A stretch of DNA of 64,000 nt. Origin: JAGVSR01 sp964458265. GTDB taxonomy: Bacteria > Pseudomonadota > Alphaproteobacteria > Rhizobiales > Hyphomicrobiaceae. Shown here in pieces: positions 26,250 to 35,089 of the stretch. Location of the stretch: contig CAYWIF010000006.1 in NCBI GenBank assembly GCA_964458265.1, forward strand, positions 39,314-103,313, in the 5' to 3' direction. The position numbers were made by a program, and so were the translations under genes. The notes beneath the pieces were generated by a model. That model searched no databases. It was given only the letters and a program-made list of their open reading frames with translations, and had not been told where the DNA came from. Every line of letters starts with the position of its first letter. Positions within the stretch are counted from its first letter, which is position 1.

Positions 26250-26819
26250 CTAGCGAGCGCCGTTGCGGCGGCGCCATTCTTGCGGCTGCTCGAACTCGGA
26301 GGCCCAGAGGCCGCGGCGGTTGGCTTTTGCGGCCGCCTCTTCGGTCCGATAGGCGCCAAAAGCAACCGCATAACCGTCCGCGACCATGCGGGCGTTGAGG
26401 TTCTCTCCGGAAGCGGCAAAGCAGGTGGCCAGCCGCCGGCCGTGCTGATCAGTCGAATGGATGTCGCAACGGATCGATTTTCCGCCCGTCAAACGCTGGA
26501 GCGTCGTCTTGGCGGCTTCACCACAGCGCCACTCCCCGCCATTGCGCATGCAGGCTTGACGGCCCTCCGGCGCGTCGATGCCTTGCATGCGCACCTCCGT
26601 TGCTCCGATGAAGAAGCTGTCGCCGTCGACCAGTCGCGGGCGACCCTCGATGCTGCCTTCAACGGGTTGGGGAACCCAGCGCGCGAGCAATGCGGCGGCG
26701 ATTGCAAGCGCTAAAAGAGCAATGCCGCGCCCGCCGTTGCGGCCAGGCATCAGACGATGCCGCGTAGCCGGCTGTCCGGTGCGGCGGCGTCCTTTCGACC
26801 AGTTGGGAGCAAACCCCAT
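26250..26819 (-). CDS. Membrane-anchored thermonuclease-like (SNase fold) protein
   Basis: A 189-residue protein with one N-terminal hydrophobic segment (GIALLALAIAAALLARWV, about 32-49) followed by a staphylococcal-nuclease-like domain: RLVDGDSFFIGATEVRMQGIDAPEG keeps the Asp and Arg positions, and DQHGRRLATCF the second Arg. It probably acts in the periplasm as a nuclease or is a non-catalytic SNase relative. The ATG at 26817-26819 has GGAG nine bases upstream. Four cysteines (QACMRNGGEWRCG, IRCD, ATCF) could form disulfides outside the membrane. Confidence 0.8.
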   Translation of the reverse strand: MGFAPNWSKGRRRTGQPATRHRLMPGRNGGRGIALLALAIAAALLARWVPQPVEGSIEGRPRLVDGDSFFIGATEVRMQGIDAPEGRQACMRNGGEWRCGEAAKTTLQRLTGGKSIRCDIHSTDQHGRRLATCFAASGENLNARMVADGYAVAFGAYRTEEAAAKANRRGLWASEFEQPQEWRRRNGAR

Positions 26820-26978
26820 GAGTTGCGTCTCCGATTCCAGAGGAGATAAACGCTACATTAGCTAATGACTGCGAAATTAACGACGGTTGGCACCGTGCCT
26901 GTGGCCACCGTTCCGGTGGTCGCGTCAGCGTGGCCCCCGTTCCGGTGACGCACCGGTCGTGTCCGGGTGGCAGCGCGA

Positions 26979-28568
26979 ATGGCAAAAAGCGGAACGTTCG
27001 AACAACTCGATCGACAGCGGCAACGTCGCGACGCGCGCCAGCGCAGCGCGGACGACGTGCGGGCCGCTCGCGAACGGCTGAGCGGCGCGACGTCCATCAA
27101 GCCCGAATTTGAATACGAGTTGCTCGGGATGTTCGCGCGCAACGAAGTCGGCGCGGCCTTCACCATGCCGGCGCTGTCGGTGATTTTCGCACTTGCCGCC
27201 ATGTTCTGGGCGCCGGCCATCGAAGCCATGGTCTGGCTCGGGCTGGTCATTGCGGCCAAGGTTCTTTTGATCGAAAACTGCCGCCGCTTCCTGGCGCAGC
27301 CTCGGGACCAGATGAACCTCGTGGTCTGGCGACGCCGCCTCATTCTGTCTGAACTCTCGAATGGCGTCATTTGGGCGAGCTTTGCGCTCGTGGGTCTCGC
27401 GCATCCCGACGCGGGGACACAGGATGCGACCTTCGCCTCGCATGTGTTCCTCTTCGCAACACTCATCGTCGTGCTCGCCATCCGCATGAGCTTCGGCTCG
27501 ATGGTGATGGGCATTCTTTATGCCGGCACGCTGCCGATGACGGCGGTCGTCGTCATCAGGCTTCTCATGGTTGGTGACCCGTTCTATCTGGCGCTGGCCT
27601 CGATGGCCGCGGGCGTCAACGTCTACTTCATTTTCCTCGCCAAGGGTTTGCATTCGACCGCCGTGGCAATGCTTGAATTCCGCGCTCAAAAGGACGCGCT
27701 GATCTCGGAACTGGAAGAGGCCCGGCTGCTTTCCGATGAAGCGCGGCGGCGCGCCGAGGCCGCCAACAAGGCTAAATCCCGATTTCTTGCGACGATGAGC
27801 CACGAATTGAGGACGCCGCTCAACGCCATCATGGGCTTTTCGGAAGTCATGAAGGGCGAGGTGATGGGGCCGATCGGAAATCCGCTCTACAAGGAGTACG
27901 CTGGCAACATCCACGACAGCGGCAAGCACCTGCTGCATCTCATCAACGAGATCCTCGATCTGTCGCGGATCGAGGCCGGGCGGTACGAGCTCCACGAGGA
28001 GCCGCTGCGCATCAGCGACATCGCGGAGGACTGCGTGCGGCTTCTCAAGCTGCGGGCGCAGTCGAAGAATATCGAGATGGTCGAGGATTACGATATGGGA
28101 TTGGCTCAGGTCTGGGCGGACCAGCGCGCGATCCGTCAGATCTGCCTCAACCTTCTTTCAAACGCACTCAAGTTCACGCCGAAGGGCGGACGCATTACCG
28201 TGACGGCGGGTGCAACGCTCGACGGTGGGCAATATCTTTCGGTACTCGACACAGGCCCCGGCATTCCTGCCGATGAGATTCCAAAGGTGCTGCAGGTCTT
28301 TGGCCAGGGATCGCTTGCCCACGAGAGCGCGGAAGGCGGAACCGGGCTCGGATTGCCGATCGTGCAAAATCTCATCGAACTCCACGGCGGAGCCTTCGAG
28401 CTTCTATCGGAATTGCGCAAGGGCACCGAGGCGGTCGTCACGTTGCCCAAACAGCGGATTTTGGCCGCAGTGCCGCCGCTGCAGCCGCTGGGGCAGGAGC
28501 GTCATCGCGGCGGTCATGCGGCTCACCGGTCAAACCGCCACGGGCGGCTGAGGGCGTTGGCTGGTTGA
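26979..28568 (+). CDS. PleC/DivJ-like membrane histidine kinase
   Basis: A 529-residue sensor kinase. It has about five or six membrane segments between residues 60 and 225, a coiled-coil linker (LISELEEARLLSDEARRRAEAANKAKSRF), a HisKA domain with SHELRTPLNAIMGFSEVMKGE (H275), and an HATPase domain (NLLSNALKFTP, DTGPGIPADE, GTGLGLPIVQNL). The HisKA segment is that of the alphaproteobacterial PleC/DivJ/PdhS group that phosphorylate DivK and related regulators in cell-cycle control; this assignment is an inference from the helix sequence. No regulator is adjacent. Start ATG at 26979; GTG at 26967 is an alternative. Confidence 0.85.
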   Translation: MAKSGTFEQLDRQRQRRDARQRSADDVRAARERLSGATSIKPEFEYELLGMFARNEVGAAFTMPALSVIFALAAMFWAPAIEAMVWLGLVIAAKVLLIENCRRFLAQPRDQMNLVVWRRRLILSELSNGVIWASFALVGLAHPDAGTQDATFASHVFLFATLIVVLAIRMSFGSMVMGILYAGTLPMTAVVVIRLLMVGDPFYLALASMAAGVNVYFIFLAKGLHSTAVAMLEFRAQKDALISELEEARLLSDEARRRAEAANKAKSRFLATMSHELRTPLNAIMGFSEVMKGEVMGPIGNPLYKEYAGNIHDSGKHLLHLINEILDLSRIEAGRYELHEEPLRISDIAEDCVRLLKLRAQSKNIEMVEDYDMGLAQVWADQRAIRQICLNLLSNALKFTPKGGRITVTAGATLDGGQYLSVLDTGPGIPADEIPKVLQVFGQGSLAHESAEGGTGLGLPIVQNLIELHGGAFELLSELRKGTEAVVTLPKQRILAAVPPLQPLGQERHRGGHAAHRSNRHGRLRALAG

Positions 28569-28699
28569 GACGATGCGCCGGATCAGGCTGCGGCGCGGGC
28601 TCACTTGCACAGCGCAGGGCGCGGTCTTAAGTGACGTGATCGAGGTTTGGACCGGTTTGGCCGCGTGCCTGCCCTAACATCGCCCGCTGGAACGGCTGA

Positions 28700-28885
28700 A
28701 TGGAACTTCCGCGCATCGAAACGCCGTGCATCAAAGTCTGCGTCATCGATGCGCGAACGCGGCTGTGCGAGGGTTGCGGCCGGTCGATCGACGAGATTGC
28801 CGCGTGGTCCAGCTACTCGAACGAGGACCGGCGGCGCATCATGGCCGAGTTGCCCGGCCGTCCGAGGCGTTCAAGCAAGGCGTGA
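28700..28885 (+). CDS. DUF1289 small cysteine protein
   Basis: A 61-residue protein matching DUF1289: TPCIKVCVIDARTRLCEGCGRS with four cysteines (C10, C14, C23, C26) that probably bind a metal, then SIDEIAAWSSYSNEDRRRIMAELPGR. Function is unknown in the family. Its TGA overlaps a GTG that is a possible start of the following protease gene, so the genes are likely co-transcribed. Confidence 0.85.
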   Translation: MELPRIETPCIKVCVIDARTRLCEGCGRSIDEIAAWSSYSNEDRRRIMAELPGRPRRSSKA

Positions 28886-28890
28886 TCCTC

Positions 28891-29598
28891 ATGCTCGTTT
28901 GGCTGATAGTTCTGCTGGCCGCGCTCGTCGGCCTTTTCTATGCGCTGTCCGGATACGGCAATCCGTTGACCAGTCTGGAAGGCGGCGAGATCGCAGCCGT
29001 GGCGGTTTTCGGTGCGCTCGCGCTTCTCTATGCGGTGTCGTTGGCGGGCGACTACCGGGGGGGTGCGCTGCGGGCGCTGCGTCATGTGGGGATCTGGTTC
29101 GGGCTCTTCTTTGTGTTGATCGCGGCGTATGCATTCCGCGACGATCTCGGGCACGTCGTGCGCAGGGTGGGAGGCGAACTTCTGCCGGCGGGCGTGCCAT
29201 TACCGGAGGCTGCCGACGAGCAGGGCAACCGATCGGTGCGGCTGCGCAAGCACACCAGCGGGCACTTCGTGGCGCGCGGCTCGGTGAATGGCGCGCCGGT
29301 TTCAATGCTGGTCGATACGGGTGCATCGTCGGTCGTTTTGAAACCGGCGGATGCGGAGCGTGCGGGTATCGATGTTTCAGCTCTCTCATTCTCGACGCCT
29401 GTGACGACGGCGAACGGGGTCACTTTCGCCGCCCCGGTCCGGCTGCGTTCGCTGGCCATCGGCGACATCGTGGTGGACGATGTGGAAGCACTTGTTTCGA
29501 AGCCGGGAAATCTTAACGAAAGTTTGCTCGGTATGAGTTTCTTAAGGCGTTTGCGTTCCTATGAGTTTAGCGGTGATTTCCTGACACTCAGGGGCTGA
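28891..29598 (+). CDS. Membrane TIGR02281-type clan AA aspartic protease (copy 1)
   Basis: A 235-residue protein: three membrane segments (about 2-19, 33-53, 66-82), then an extracytoplasmic retropepsin-like domain with the catalytic motif LVDTGASSVVL (D142) and the family end LLGMSFLRRLRSYEFSGDFLTL. TIGR02281 proteins are single-domain proteases expected to work as dimers. The start ATG at 28891 is preceded by AAGG; a GTG at 28882 overlapping the DUF1289 stop is possible. A second family member follows 51 bases downstream. Confidence 0.85.
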   Translation: MLVWLIVLLAALVGLFYALSGYGNPLTSLEGGEIAAVAVFGALALLYAVSLAGDYRGGALRALRHVGIWFGLFFVLIAAYAFRDDLGHVVRRVGGELLPAGVPLPEAADEQGNRSVRLRKHTSGHFVARGSVNGAPVSMLVDTGASSVVLKPADAERAGIDVSALSFSTPVTTANGVTFAAPVRLRSLAIGDIVVDDVEALVSKPGNLNESLLGMSFLRRLRSYEFSGDFLTLRG

Positions 29599-29649
29599 AC
29601 ACGGCCTTGCGGGGATGCCGTCCTCAATCGGTGCGCGCGAGTTTTTGCC

Positions 29650-30231
29650 ATGCTTTCCTCCGGTCATCGGTCGCTCCTAGGCGAAGCGGCCTCGTGGATG
29701 TTCTTTGCAGCCGTTACCGTCGCTGCCATCACGCATTTCGAGGAGCTGACGGCGATAGCCCACCAGATTGCGGGCACGCGACCGGCACTCCTGTCGATTT
29801 CCAAGCCGGACCGCTCGGAAGCATCCAACGCGGCGGCGGGGGAAGAAGCGGCCGGCGGCGATTATGTTGTCGAGTTGCCCATCGGAGGCGATGGCCACTA
29901 TCACGCGGAAGCCGAAATCAATGGCCGCGCTGTCCAGGTCCTGGTCGATACGGGTGCGTCCGTGGTGGCTTTGACAGCCGAAGATGCCGATACGGCGGGG
30001 ATCTATGTCGGCGATAAGGACTTTACCCAGCGCATCCAGACCGCAAACGGAACCGCCCGCGTGGCGCCGGTTTTGCTGGACGAGGTCAGTATCGGCGGCA
30101 TCCGGGTGCGCGACGTGCGCGGGGTCGTGTCGGAGCCTGGCGCATTGCATGTGTCTCTGCTGGGAATGACCTTCCTCAACCAACTTGAGCGGGTCGATAT
30201 GCGCTCTGGGAAACTTATACTCGAGGAATAG
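29650..30231 (+). CDS. Membrane TIGR02281-type clan AA aspartic protease (copy 2)
   Basis: A 193-residue paralogue of the gene upstream. It has one N-terminal membrane segment (about 12-30) and a protease domain with VLVDTGASVVALTAEDA (D100), a second conserved region TANGTARVAPVLLDEVSIGGIRVRDV, and the end SLLGMTFLNQLERVDMRSGKLIL. It keeps the catalytic Asp but lacks the multi-pass N-terminus of copy 1. The divergence in topology suggests different partners. Copies 1 and 2 are probably one transcription unit. Confidence 0.85.
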   Translation: MLSSGHRSLLGEAASWMFFAAVTVAAITHFEELTAIAHQIAGTRPALLSISKPDRSEASNAAAGEEAAGGDYVVELPIGGDGHYHAEAEINGRAVQVLVDTGASVVALTAEDADTAGIYVGDKDFTQRIQTANGTARVAPVLLDEVSIGGIRVRDVRGVVSEPGALHVSLLGMTFLNQLERVDMRSGKLILEE

Positions 30232-30337
30232 CGTTTCACCCGGACGCCGGCCCGCGCACTGCCACAATCTGCGGGCAAAGCGCGGCCGCGTGGGTCAGCG
30301 CACACTCCCTGCCGAACTCTTCAACAACAGGCATTCC

Positions 30338-31837
30338 ATGCTTCCTCGTCCCCGGGCCGATTTGAAACCCAACACGGCCGAATTCGAGCGGTTGCCGCTC
30401 GTCAAGCCGACAGGATTTCGCGAGTACGACGCGCGCTGGCTGTTTCCCGAAGAGATCAATCTGATGGGTCTCAATGCGGTGGGGCTGGGCATGGCCACGT
30501 TGTTCGCGGAGCGCGGCGTGCCCAAGCGGATCGTCGTCGGGCATGACTACCGCTGGTATTCCGGCAGCGTGAAGCAGGCGCTGATCACCGGCTTGCTGGC
30601 GGGCGGCTGCGAAGTGCACGACATCGGGTTGGCCCTGTCGCCGATGGCCTATTTCGCGCAGTTCGATCTCGATGTCGAAGGCGTGGCGATGGTAACGGCC
30701 TCGCATAACGACAACGGGTGGACCGGGATCAAGATGGGGTTGTCGCGTCCCCTCACCTTCGGACCCGACGAAATGAGCCGCCTGAAGGAGATCGTACTAT
30801 CCGGGTCGTCTCAGTCGGCAGAGGGCGGGCGATATATTTTCGTGCCGGATATGGCGGAGCGCTACATCGCGTCGCTCGCAAACCGGCCCAAGCTGAAGCG
30901 GAAACTGAAGGTCGTTGCTGCATGCGGCAACGGCACGGCCGGCGCGTTCGCCCCGAAGGTTCTGGAGGCCGTGGGTTGTGAGGTCGTGCCGCTCGACTGC
31001 GACCTCAACCATTCCTTCCCGCGCTACAATCCCAACCCCGAAGACATGAAGATGCTGCACGCGATCGCGGAGGCCGTGATCGCGCACAAGGCGGACGTCG
31101 GGCTCGGATTTGACGGCGACGGGGACCGTTGTGGCGTCGTCGACAATGAGGGTCACGAGATTTTCGCCGACACAGTGGGTGTGATGCTGGCACGGGATAT
31201 TTCGGCGCGAAACCCGAACGCCACGTTTGTCGCAGACGTCAAGTCGACGGGACTGTTCATGACGGACCCTGTCTTGCAGGCGAACGGCGCCAAGGCGCTC
31301 TACTGGAAGACCGGTCACTCCTACATGAAGCGCTACACGTTCGAGCAGAAGGCGCTCGTCGGCTTCGAAAAATCAGGCCACTTCTTTTTCCAGCCGCCGC
31401 TCGGACGCGGTTACGACGACGGGCTTGTGGCGGCGCTGGCCGTTTGCGACATGCTCGACCGGGCGCCGGACAAGACGATGGCTGACCTTAAGCGGGATCT
31501 GCCGAAGACCTATCAATCGCCGACCATGTCCCCGCACTGCGATGATGAGAAGAAATATGGGATCGTCGATCAGATCGTCGCGGAATACGAGGGGATTGCC
31601 AAGGCCGGGGGCACAATCGCGGGTCAGCCGGTGCGCGATCTCGTGACGGTCAACGGTGTCCGCGTGACGTTGAAGGACGGGACGTGGGGTCTGGTGCGGG
31701 CCTCGTCGAACAAGCCGGAACTGGTGATTGTGGTGGAAAGCCCGGTCTCGGAAGAAAACAAGATCGCGATGTTCCGCGATATCGAGGCACGGCTGGCCAA
31801 GCATCCGGAAGTTGGCGCGTATAATCAGAAAATCTGA
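30338..31837 (+). CDS. Phosphomannomutase/phosphoglucomutase
   Basis: A 499-residue alpha-D-phosphohexomutase interconverting hexose 1- and 6-phosphates for cell-surface sugar synthesis. The active-site phosphoserine is in VTASHNDNGWTG (S122), the metal loop is LGFDGDGDRCG (D259, D261, D263), the sugar-binding loop is GFEKSGH, and the C-terminal phosphate loop is RASSNKPEL. The ATG at 30338 follows ACAGG. It resembles the AlgC/ManB type; which sugar is preferred cannot be told. The gene end is convergent with a small secreted-protein gene (9-base gap). Confidence 0.92.
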   Translation: MLPRPRADLKPNTAEFERLPLVKPTGFREYDARWLFPEEINLMGLNAVGLGMATLFAERGVPKRIVVGHDYRWYSGSVKQALITGLLAGGCEVHDIGLALSPMAYFAQFDLDVEGVAMVTASHNDNGWTGIKMGLSRPLTFGPDEMSRLKEIVLSGSSQSAEGGRYIFVPDMAERYIASLANRPKLKRKLKVVAACGNGTAGAFAPKVLEAVGCEVVPLDCDLNHSFPRYNPNPEDMKMLHAIAEAVIAHKADVGLGFDGDGDRCGVVDNEGHEIFADTVGVMLARDISARNPNATFVADVKSTGLFMTDPVLQANGAKALYWKTGHSYMKRYTFEQKALVGFEKSGHFFFQPPLGRGYDDGLVAALAVCDMLDRAPDKTMADLKRDLPKTYQSPTMSPHCDDEKKYGIVDQIVAEYEGIAKAGGTIAGQPVRDLVTVNGVRVTLKDGTWGLVRASSNKPELVIVVESPVSEENKIAMFRDIEARLAKHPEVGAYNQKI

Positions 31838-31846
31838 GCGGCCGTT

Positions 31847-32125
31847 CTACTTCGTGATCAGTGCGAGGCAACGGCCTGCCGCCTCGGCGGCCGAGCGCGC
31901 CTTCAAAGGACTCAGAACACCTGCGCGGACCATGCGCTTGGTTTCGGCGACGACCACGCCGCGTGCGGCTTCTGGCGCCGGTTTGCTGGCCACCGTAGCC
32001 AAATAGATTTGTTGCGACGGCGGCGGCAAGCCAGCAGCGCATGCATCGCCCGCAGCGCGGTCGGCGCTGGCCGGCGTGGCAAGGAGGGAAGCCAGCGCCA
32101 GGGCGGCAACAGGCACGAATTTCAT
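31847..32125 (-). CDS. Small secreted hypothetical protein
   Basis: A 92-residue protein with a signal peptide (MKFVPVAALALASLLATPASA, cleaved after residue 21) and a mature part of about 71 residues with two cysteines (DACAAG and AGRCLAL) that could form a disulfide. The ATG at 32123-32125 has GGAGG upstream. The family is not recognised. Confidence 0.7.
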   Translation of the reverse strand: MKFVPVAALALASLLATPASADRAAGDACAAGLPPPSQQIYLATVASKPAPEAARGVVVAETKRMVRAGVLSPLKARSAAEAAGRCLALITK

Positions 32126-32220
32126 CGGGACAAACCTCCCGTACGCGATACAGGGCGTTATTTGAGCAGGCTCGAATGCGCTGCTCAAGTGCTAACGCGC
32201 AAAAGGACTTAATGGATCCG

Positions 32221-32925
32221 CTACGGGGCCGGCAATGCGGAAATCACCGCGAGCATAAGTGTGCCGTCCGTGTGCCAAGGATCACCGCCGCCGTTGCGGC
32301 CGCTGCGGGTGGTGTGGAAATCGGGAACGGGCATAACGCTGCCTAATTGACCGGTCGCATTCAGGCTCGCGATCACGTGGTCTCGCTCAGCGTCGATGTC
32401 CGCTGAAATATGGTGGGTGATCTGGCCGGTCTCTTTGCTGAGGCCGACGCTGCGATCGTACGAAGCGGAGCCGACCCAGATCGGTGCGCCGGACGTGCCT
32501 GTGTCCGGCGCTTGCCAGAAGCGAACATGATGCCGCTCGCGCGGCGATGCCCCGGCGGCCTGTTCGAACGCGAGGTCTTCCTTGCGACCGAAGAGGTAGA
32601 GGTTGCTGACGGGGGCATCGGCGTAGGGCCGATCGAGCACCGCATCGGCGGCGATGCGTGCATCGGCTTTGATTGAGAGCGGGTCGGCTGGGGCCCATCT
32701 TGCGGCAGCGAATATGGCACGCACCTGTTGCTCGGTGCCGATAATCGCAAGGTTGAGGGGATCACCGGGAATGCCGCTCGCCGTCTGGGTGATGCCTGGG
32801 ACACCATCGAGTTCAGGGTGGATACGGGAGTAGTGCCGCCACCATGCGGGCATGACGAGATAGGCGATGGCGGCCCAGAATGCGATCGCAGAGAACACCA
32901 GCATAATTAGCGTAGCGCGCGTCAT
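32221..32925 (-). CDS. LssY C-terminal domain protein, membrane-anchored
   Basis: A 234-residue protein with one N-terminal membrane segment (MLVFSAIAFWAAIAYLVM) and an LssY_C domain: GDPLNLAIIGTEQQVRAIFAAARW, DAPVSNLYLFGRKEDLAFEQAAG and RERHHVRFWQAPDTG. The same domain is fused to phosphatase or DedA domains in other proteins; its role is not known. The start overlaps the stop of the truncated serine-hydrolase remnant (ATGA), so both sit in one unit. Confidence 0.85.
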   Translation of the reverse strand: MTRATLIMLVFSAIAFWAAIAYLVMPAWWRHYSRIHPELDGVPGITQTASGIPGDPLNLAIIGTEQQVRAIFAAARWAPADPLSIKADARIAADAVLDRPYADAPVSNLYLFGRKEDLAFEQAAGASPRERHHVRFWQAPDTGTSGAPIWVGSASYDRSVGLSKETGQITHHISADIDAERDHVIASLNATGQLGSVMPVPDFHTTRSGRNGGGDPWHTDGTLMLAVISALPAP

Positions 32926-33179
32926 TCTGAATTGCCCGCTGGACCAGCGTAGCGCTTGTAGAGCATTTCCGCGACTTGCAGGGCGGCCTGATCTGCCTTG
33001 TCGCCGGGATAGTTTGCGGTCACGACGATGGCGAGGTCGATGTTAGAATCGATGAGGATCGTGGCGTAATTCATTGAGTTGGAGCCGTTGTGGGTGAGGA
33101 CCGCCGCGGCCGTCGCAGGGGATAGCAGAAGCACAAGCATCGCGGATGCCGTAAGCATTCCACTGCGTGACACCCGCAT
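32922..33179 (-). pseudogene. Truncated serine hydrolase/beta-lactamase-fold remnant with signal peptide
   Basis: An 85-residue ORF. An N-terminal signal peptide (MRVSRSGMLTASAMLVLLLSPATAAA) is joined directly to what looks like the last 55 residues of a class C beta-lactamase-type serine hydrolase: LTHNGSNSMNYATILI, DLAIVVTANYPG and AEMLYKRYA. HNGSN occupies the place of the usual K/H-T-G triad of that family. The SxxK and YxN motifs, and about 250-300 residues between, are missing. The frame is intact, with GGGAGGGG before the ATG, so it may still be expressed. It overlaps the LssY_C gene by four bases. Confidence 0.65.
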
Positions 33180-33303
33180 CGCGCCCCTCCCGTTCATGGG
33201 TCTCAATCAAAGTAGCGCCAAATTCCGTTTACGGGCATATGGAAATCGGGATCATGCTTGCTCCGGCCTCCACGCCGCTCTTTCCGGCTGCTAGCGTGCG
33301 CGC

Positions 33304-34296
33304 ATGATGAACCTCATTACAGACGTGGCCGGCGTGGCCGTTGGAAACGCGCACGATCCGGTCGTGGCGTCGGGGGTGACCGCGATCATCTTCGATGAGC
33401 CTGCCGTTGCGTCGGTGGCCATCCATGGCGGCGGACCTGCGGTGCGGGATACGGGGCTGCTCTCGCCCGAGGCGACCGTCGAAGGCATTGACGCGGTCGT
33501 CCTGGCGGGCGGTTCGGCGTTCGGCCTCGATGCGGCCGGCGGGGTCATGGCGCAGCTCGCCGGGATTGGCCGCGGATTTCAGGTCGGGACCGTGCGCGTG
33601 CCGATCGTGCCCGGCGCCAGCGTCTTCGATCTTGCGGTGGGAGGTGCGGGTTGGGGTGCCGCGCCGCCGTGGTGGGACCTGGGGCTTCAGGCAGCGGCGA
33701 ACGCGGCGCGCACATTTTCGTTGGGAAGTGTTGGCGGCGGATACGGTGCTACGACCGCAAACCTGAAGGGCGGGCTCGGATCGGCGAGCGCGATCACTGC
33801 TGGCGGCTTTACGGTCGGCGCACTCGTCGTCGTCAATGCGGTGGGGACGGTGACGATCGGCAATACGCCGCATTTCTGGGCGGCCGCCGATGAGATCAAT
33901 GCGGAGTTCGGCGGGCTTGGTTCGCCCGCGCATGTGACAGCGGGGGCCCTGTCGCCGGCGATCAAGGGCGATGCCAGTTCCCGGGCCAACACCACGATTG
34001 CCCTTATCGCCACCGATGCCGTGATGACGAAAGCGCAACTGAAACATTCGGCTGTGATGGCGCACGATGGGATGGCCCGCGCCATCCGGCCATCGCATGC
34101 CCCGCTCGACGGCGACCTAGTCTTCGCGGTGGCGACCGGCCGCGCTGAGCGCACGACGGATGTGCGCGAGCGCGCCGATATCGGGCATCTGGCGGCGCAC
34201 TGCTTGGCGCGCGCCATTGCGCGTGCTGTCTATGAGGCGACCGCCCTGCCCTTTCCCGGCGCGCTCTCGGCTTACCGGGAGCGGTTTGGCCGATGA
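33304..34296 (+). CDS. P1 family peptidase (DmpA-like aminopeptidase)
   Basis: A 330-residue member of the P1 (S58) self-processing aminopeptidase family. These enzymes cleave autocatalytically to form alpha and beta subunits, with the newly exposed Ser/Thr as nucleophile. Here the expected junction is SRANTTIALIATDA (T230 or T231). Other family blocks are GVAVGNAHD, VVLAGGSAFGLDAAGGV and NTPHFWAA. There is no signal peptide, so it is cytosolic. It is divergent from the remnant/LssY_C unit. The substrate is unknown; some homologues cleave D-amino acid amides or beta-peptides. Confidence 0.9.
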   Translation: MMNLITDVAGVAVGNAHDPVVASGVTAIIFDEPAVASVAIHGGGPAVRDTGLLSPEATVEGIDAVVLAGGSAFGLDAAGGVMAQLAGIGRGFQVGTVRVPIVPGASVFDLAVGGAGWGAAPPWWDLGLQAAANAARTFSLGSVGGGYGATTANLKGGLGSASAITAGGFTVGALVVVNAVGTVTIGNTPHFWAAADEINAEFGGLGSPAHVTAGALSPAIKGDASSRANTTIALIATDAVMTKAQLKHSAVMAHDGMARAIRPSHAPLDGDLVFAVATGRAERTTDVRERADIGHLAAHCLARAIARAVYEATALPFPGALSAYRERFGR

Positions 34297-34381
34297 GAGA
34301 CCCTGTCGCCTGCGTTTTGCTCTTCTGCCGGAAACTTCCCCCGCTTAGTCTGCAATCGCGCACATCGAAAACACGCGAGAC

Positions 34382-35089
34382 TTGAACTTGATCTTCGATC
34401 AGATAGCCGTACTCGACCTTGCCGCCGTGGCCTGGTTCGTCACCATCATCGCTGCGTATGAGTTCATCTCGACGCGGCCAGCCATTCATGCCCGTTCGAT
34501 TGCCGCGTACGTTCAAAACCACAGACATGGCTGGATGATCGAAATGAGCCGGCGGGATAACCGGATCGTCGATGGGCAACTGTTGGGATGGCTGGTCAAC
34601 GCCAACGCTTTTTTTGCCTCGACATCGGTCATCGTTATCGGCGGCTTGGCGGCTCTGCTCTCTTACGGGGAGCAGGCGCGTCAGATCGTGGAAGCCTTGC
34701 CCTACGCAGCCGCTTCGACGGCAACGCTGTGGGAGATCAAGGTCATCTTTCTGATGATGATCATGATCTACGCATTCTTCAAATTCGCGTGGGCATTCCG
34801 GTTGTCGCATTACACCGTCATGATGATGGGCGCGACGCCGCCGCATGACGATCGCGATGCCGCGGCACGTCTAGACCACGCAAAGCGGACGGCGGAATTG
34901 CTGGGGCTCGTCGGTTGGCATGCCAATCTCGGACTGCGGTCGTTTTATTACACGATCGCGGGCCTGATGTGGTTCTTTCATCCGTTGGCTTTCATCGTCG
35001 CGGCAACCTGGGTGGTGCTGATCCTTATCCGGCGTGATTTCTTTTCGCACTCCCGCGCGATCCTCAAAGGTCCGGACCCTCAGCCGTAA
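34382..35089 (+). CDS. DUF599 inner-membrane protein
   Basis: A 235-residue protein with four membrane segments (about 10-28, 70-92, 118-138, 190-220) and the family features ANAFFASTSVIVIGGLAALL and ELLGLVGWHANLGLRSFYY. DUF599 proteins are integral-membrane proteins of unknown function. The start is a TTG at 34382 (or 34388); no ATG fits. Its end overlaps the end of the convergent TauE/SafE gene by 10 bases. Confidence 0.8.
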   Translation: MNLIFDQIAVLDLAAVAWFVTIIAAYEFISTRPAIHARSIAAYVQNHRHGWMIEMSRRDNRIVDGQLLGWLVNANAFFASTSVIVIGGLAALLSYGEQARQIVEALPYAAASTATLWEIKVIFLMMIMIYAFFKFAWAFRLSHYTVMMMGATPPHDDRDAAARLDHAKRTAELLGLVGWHANLGLRSFYYTIAGLMWFFHPLAFIVAATWVVLILIRRDFFSHSRAILKGPDPQP

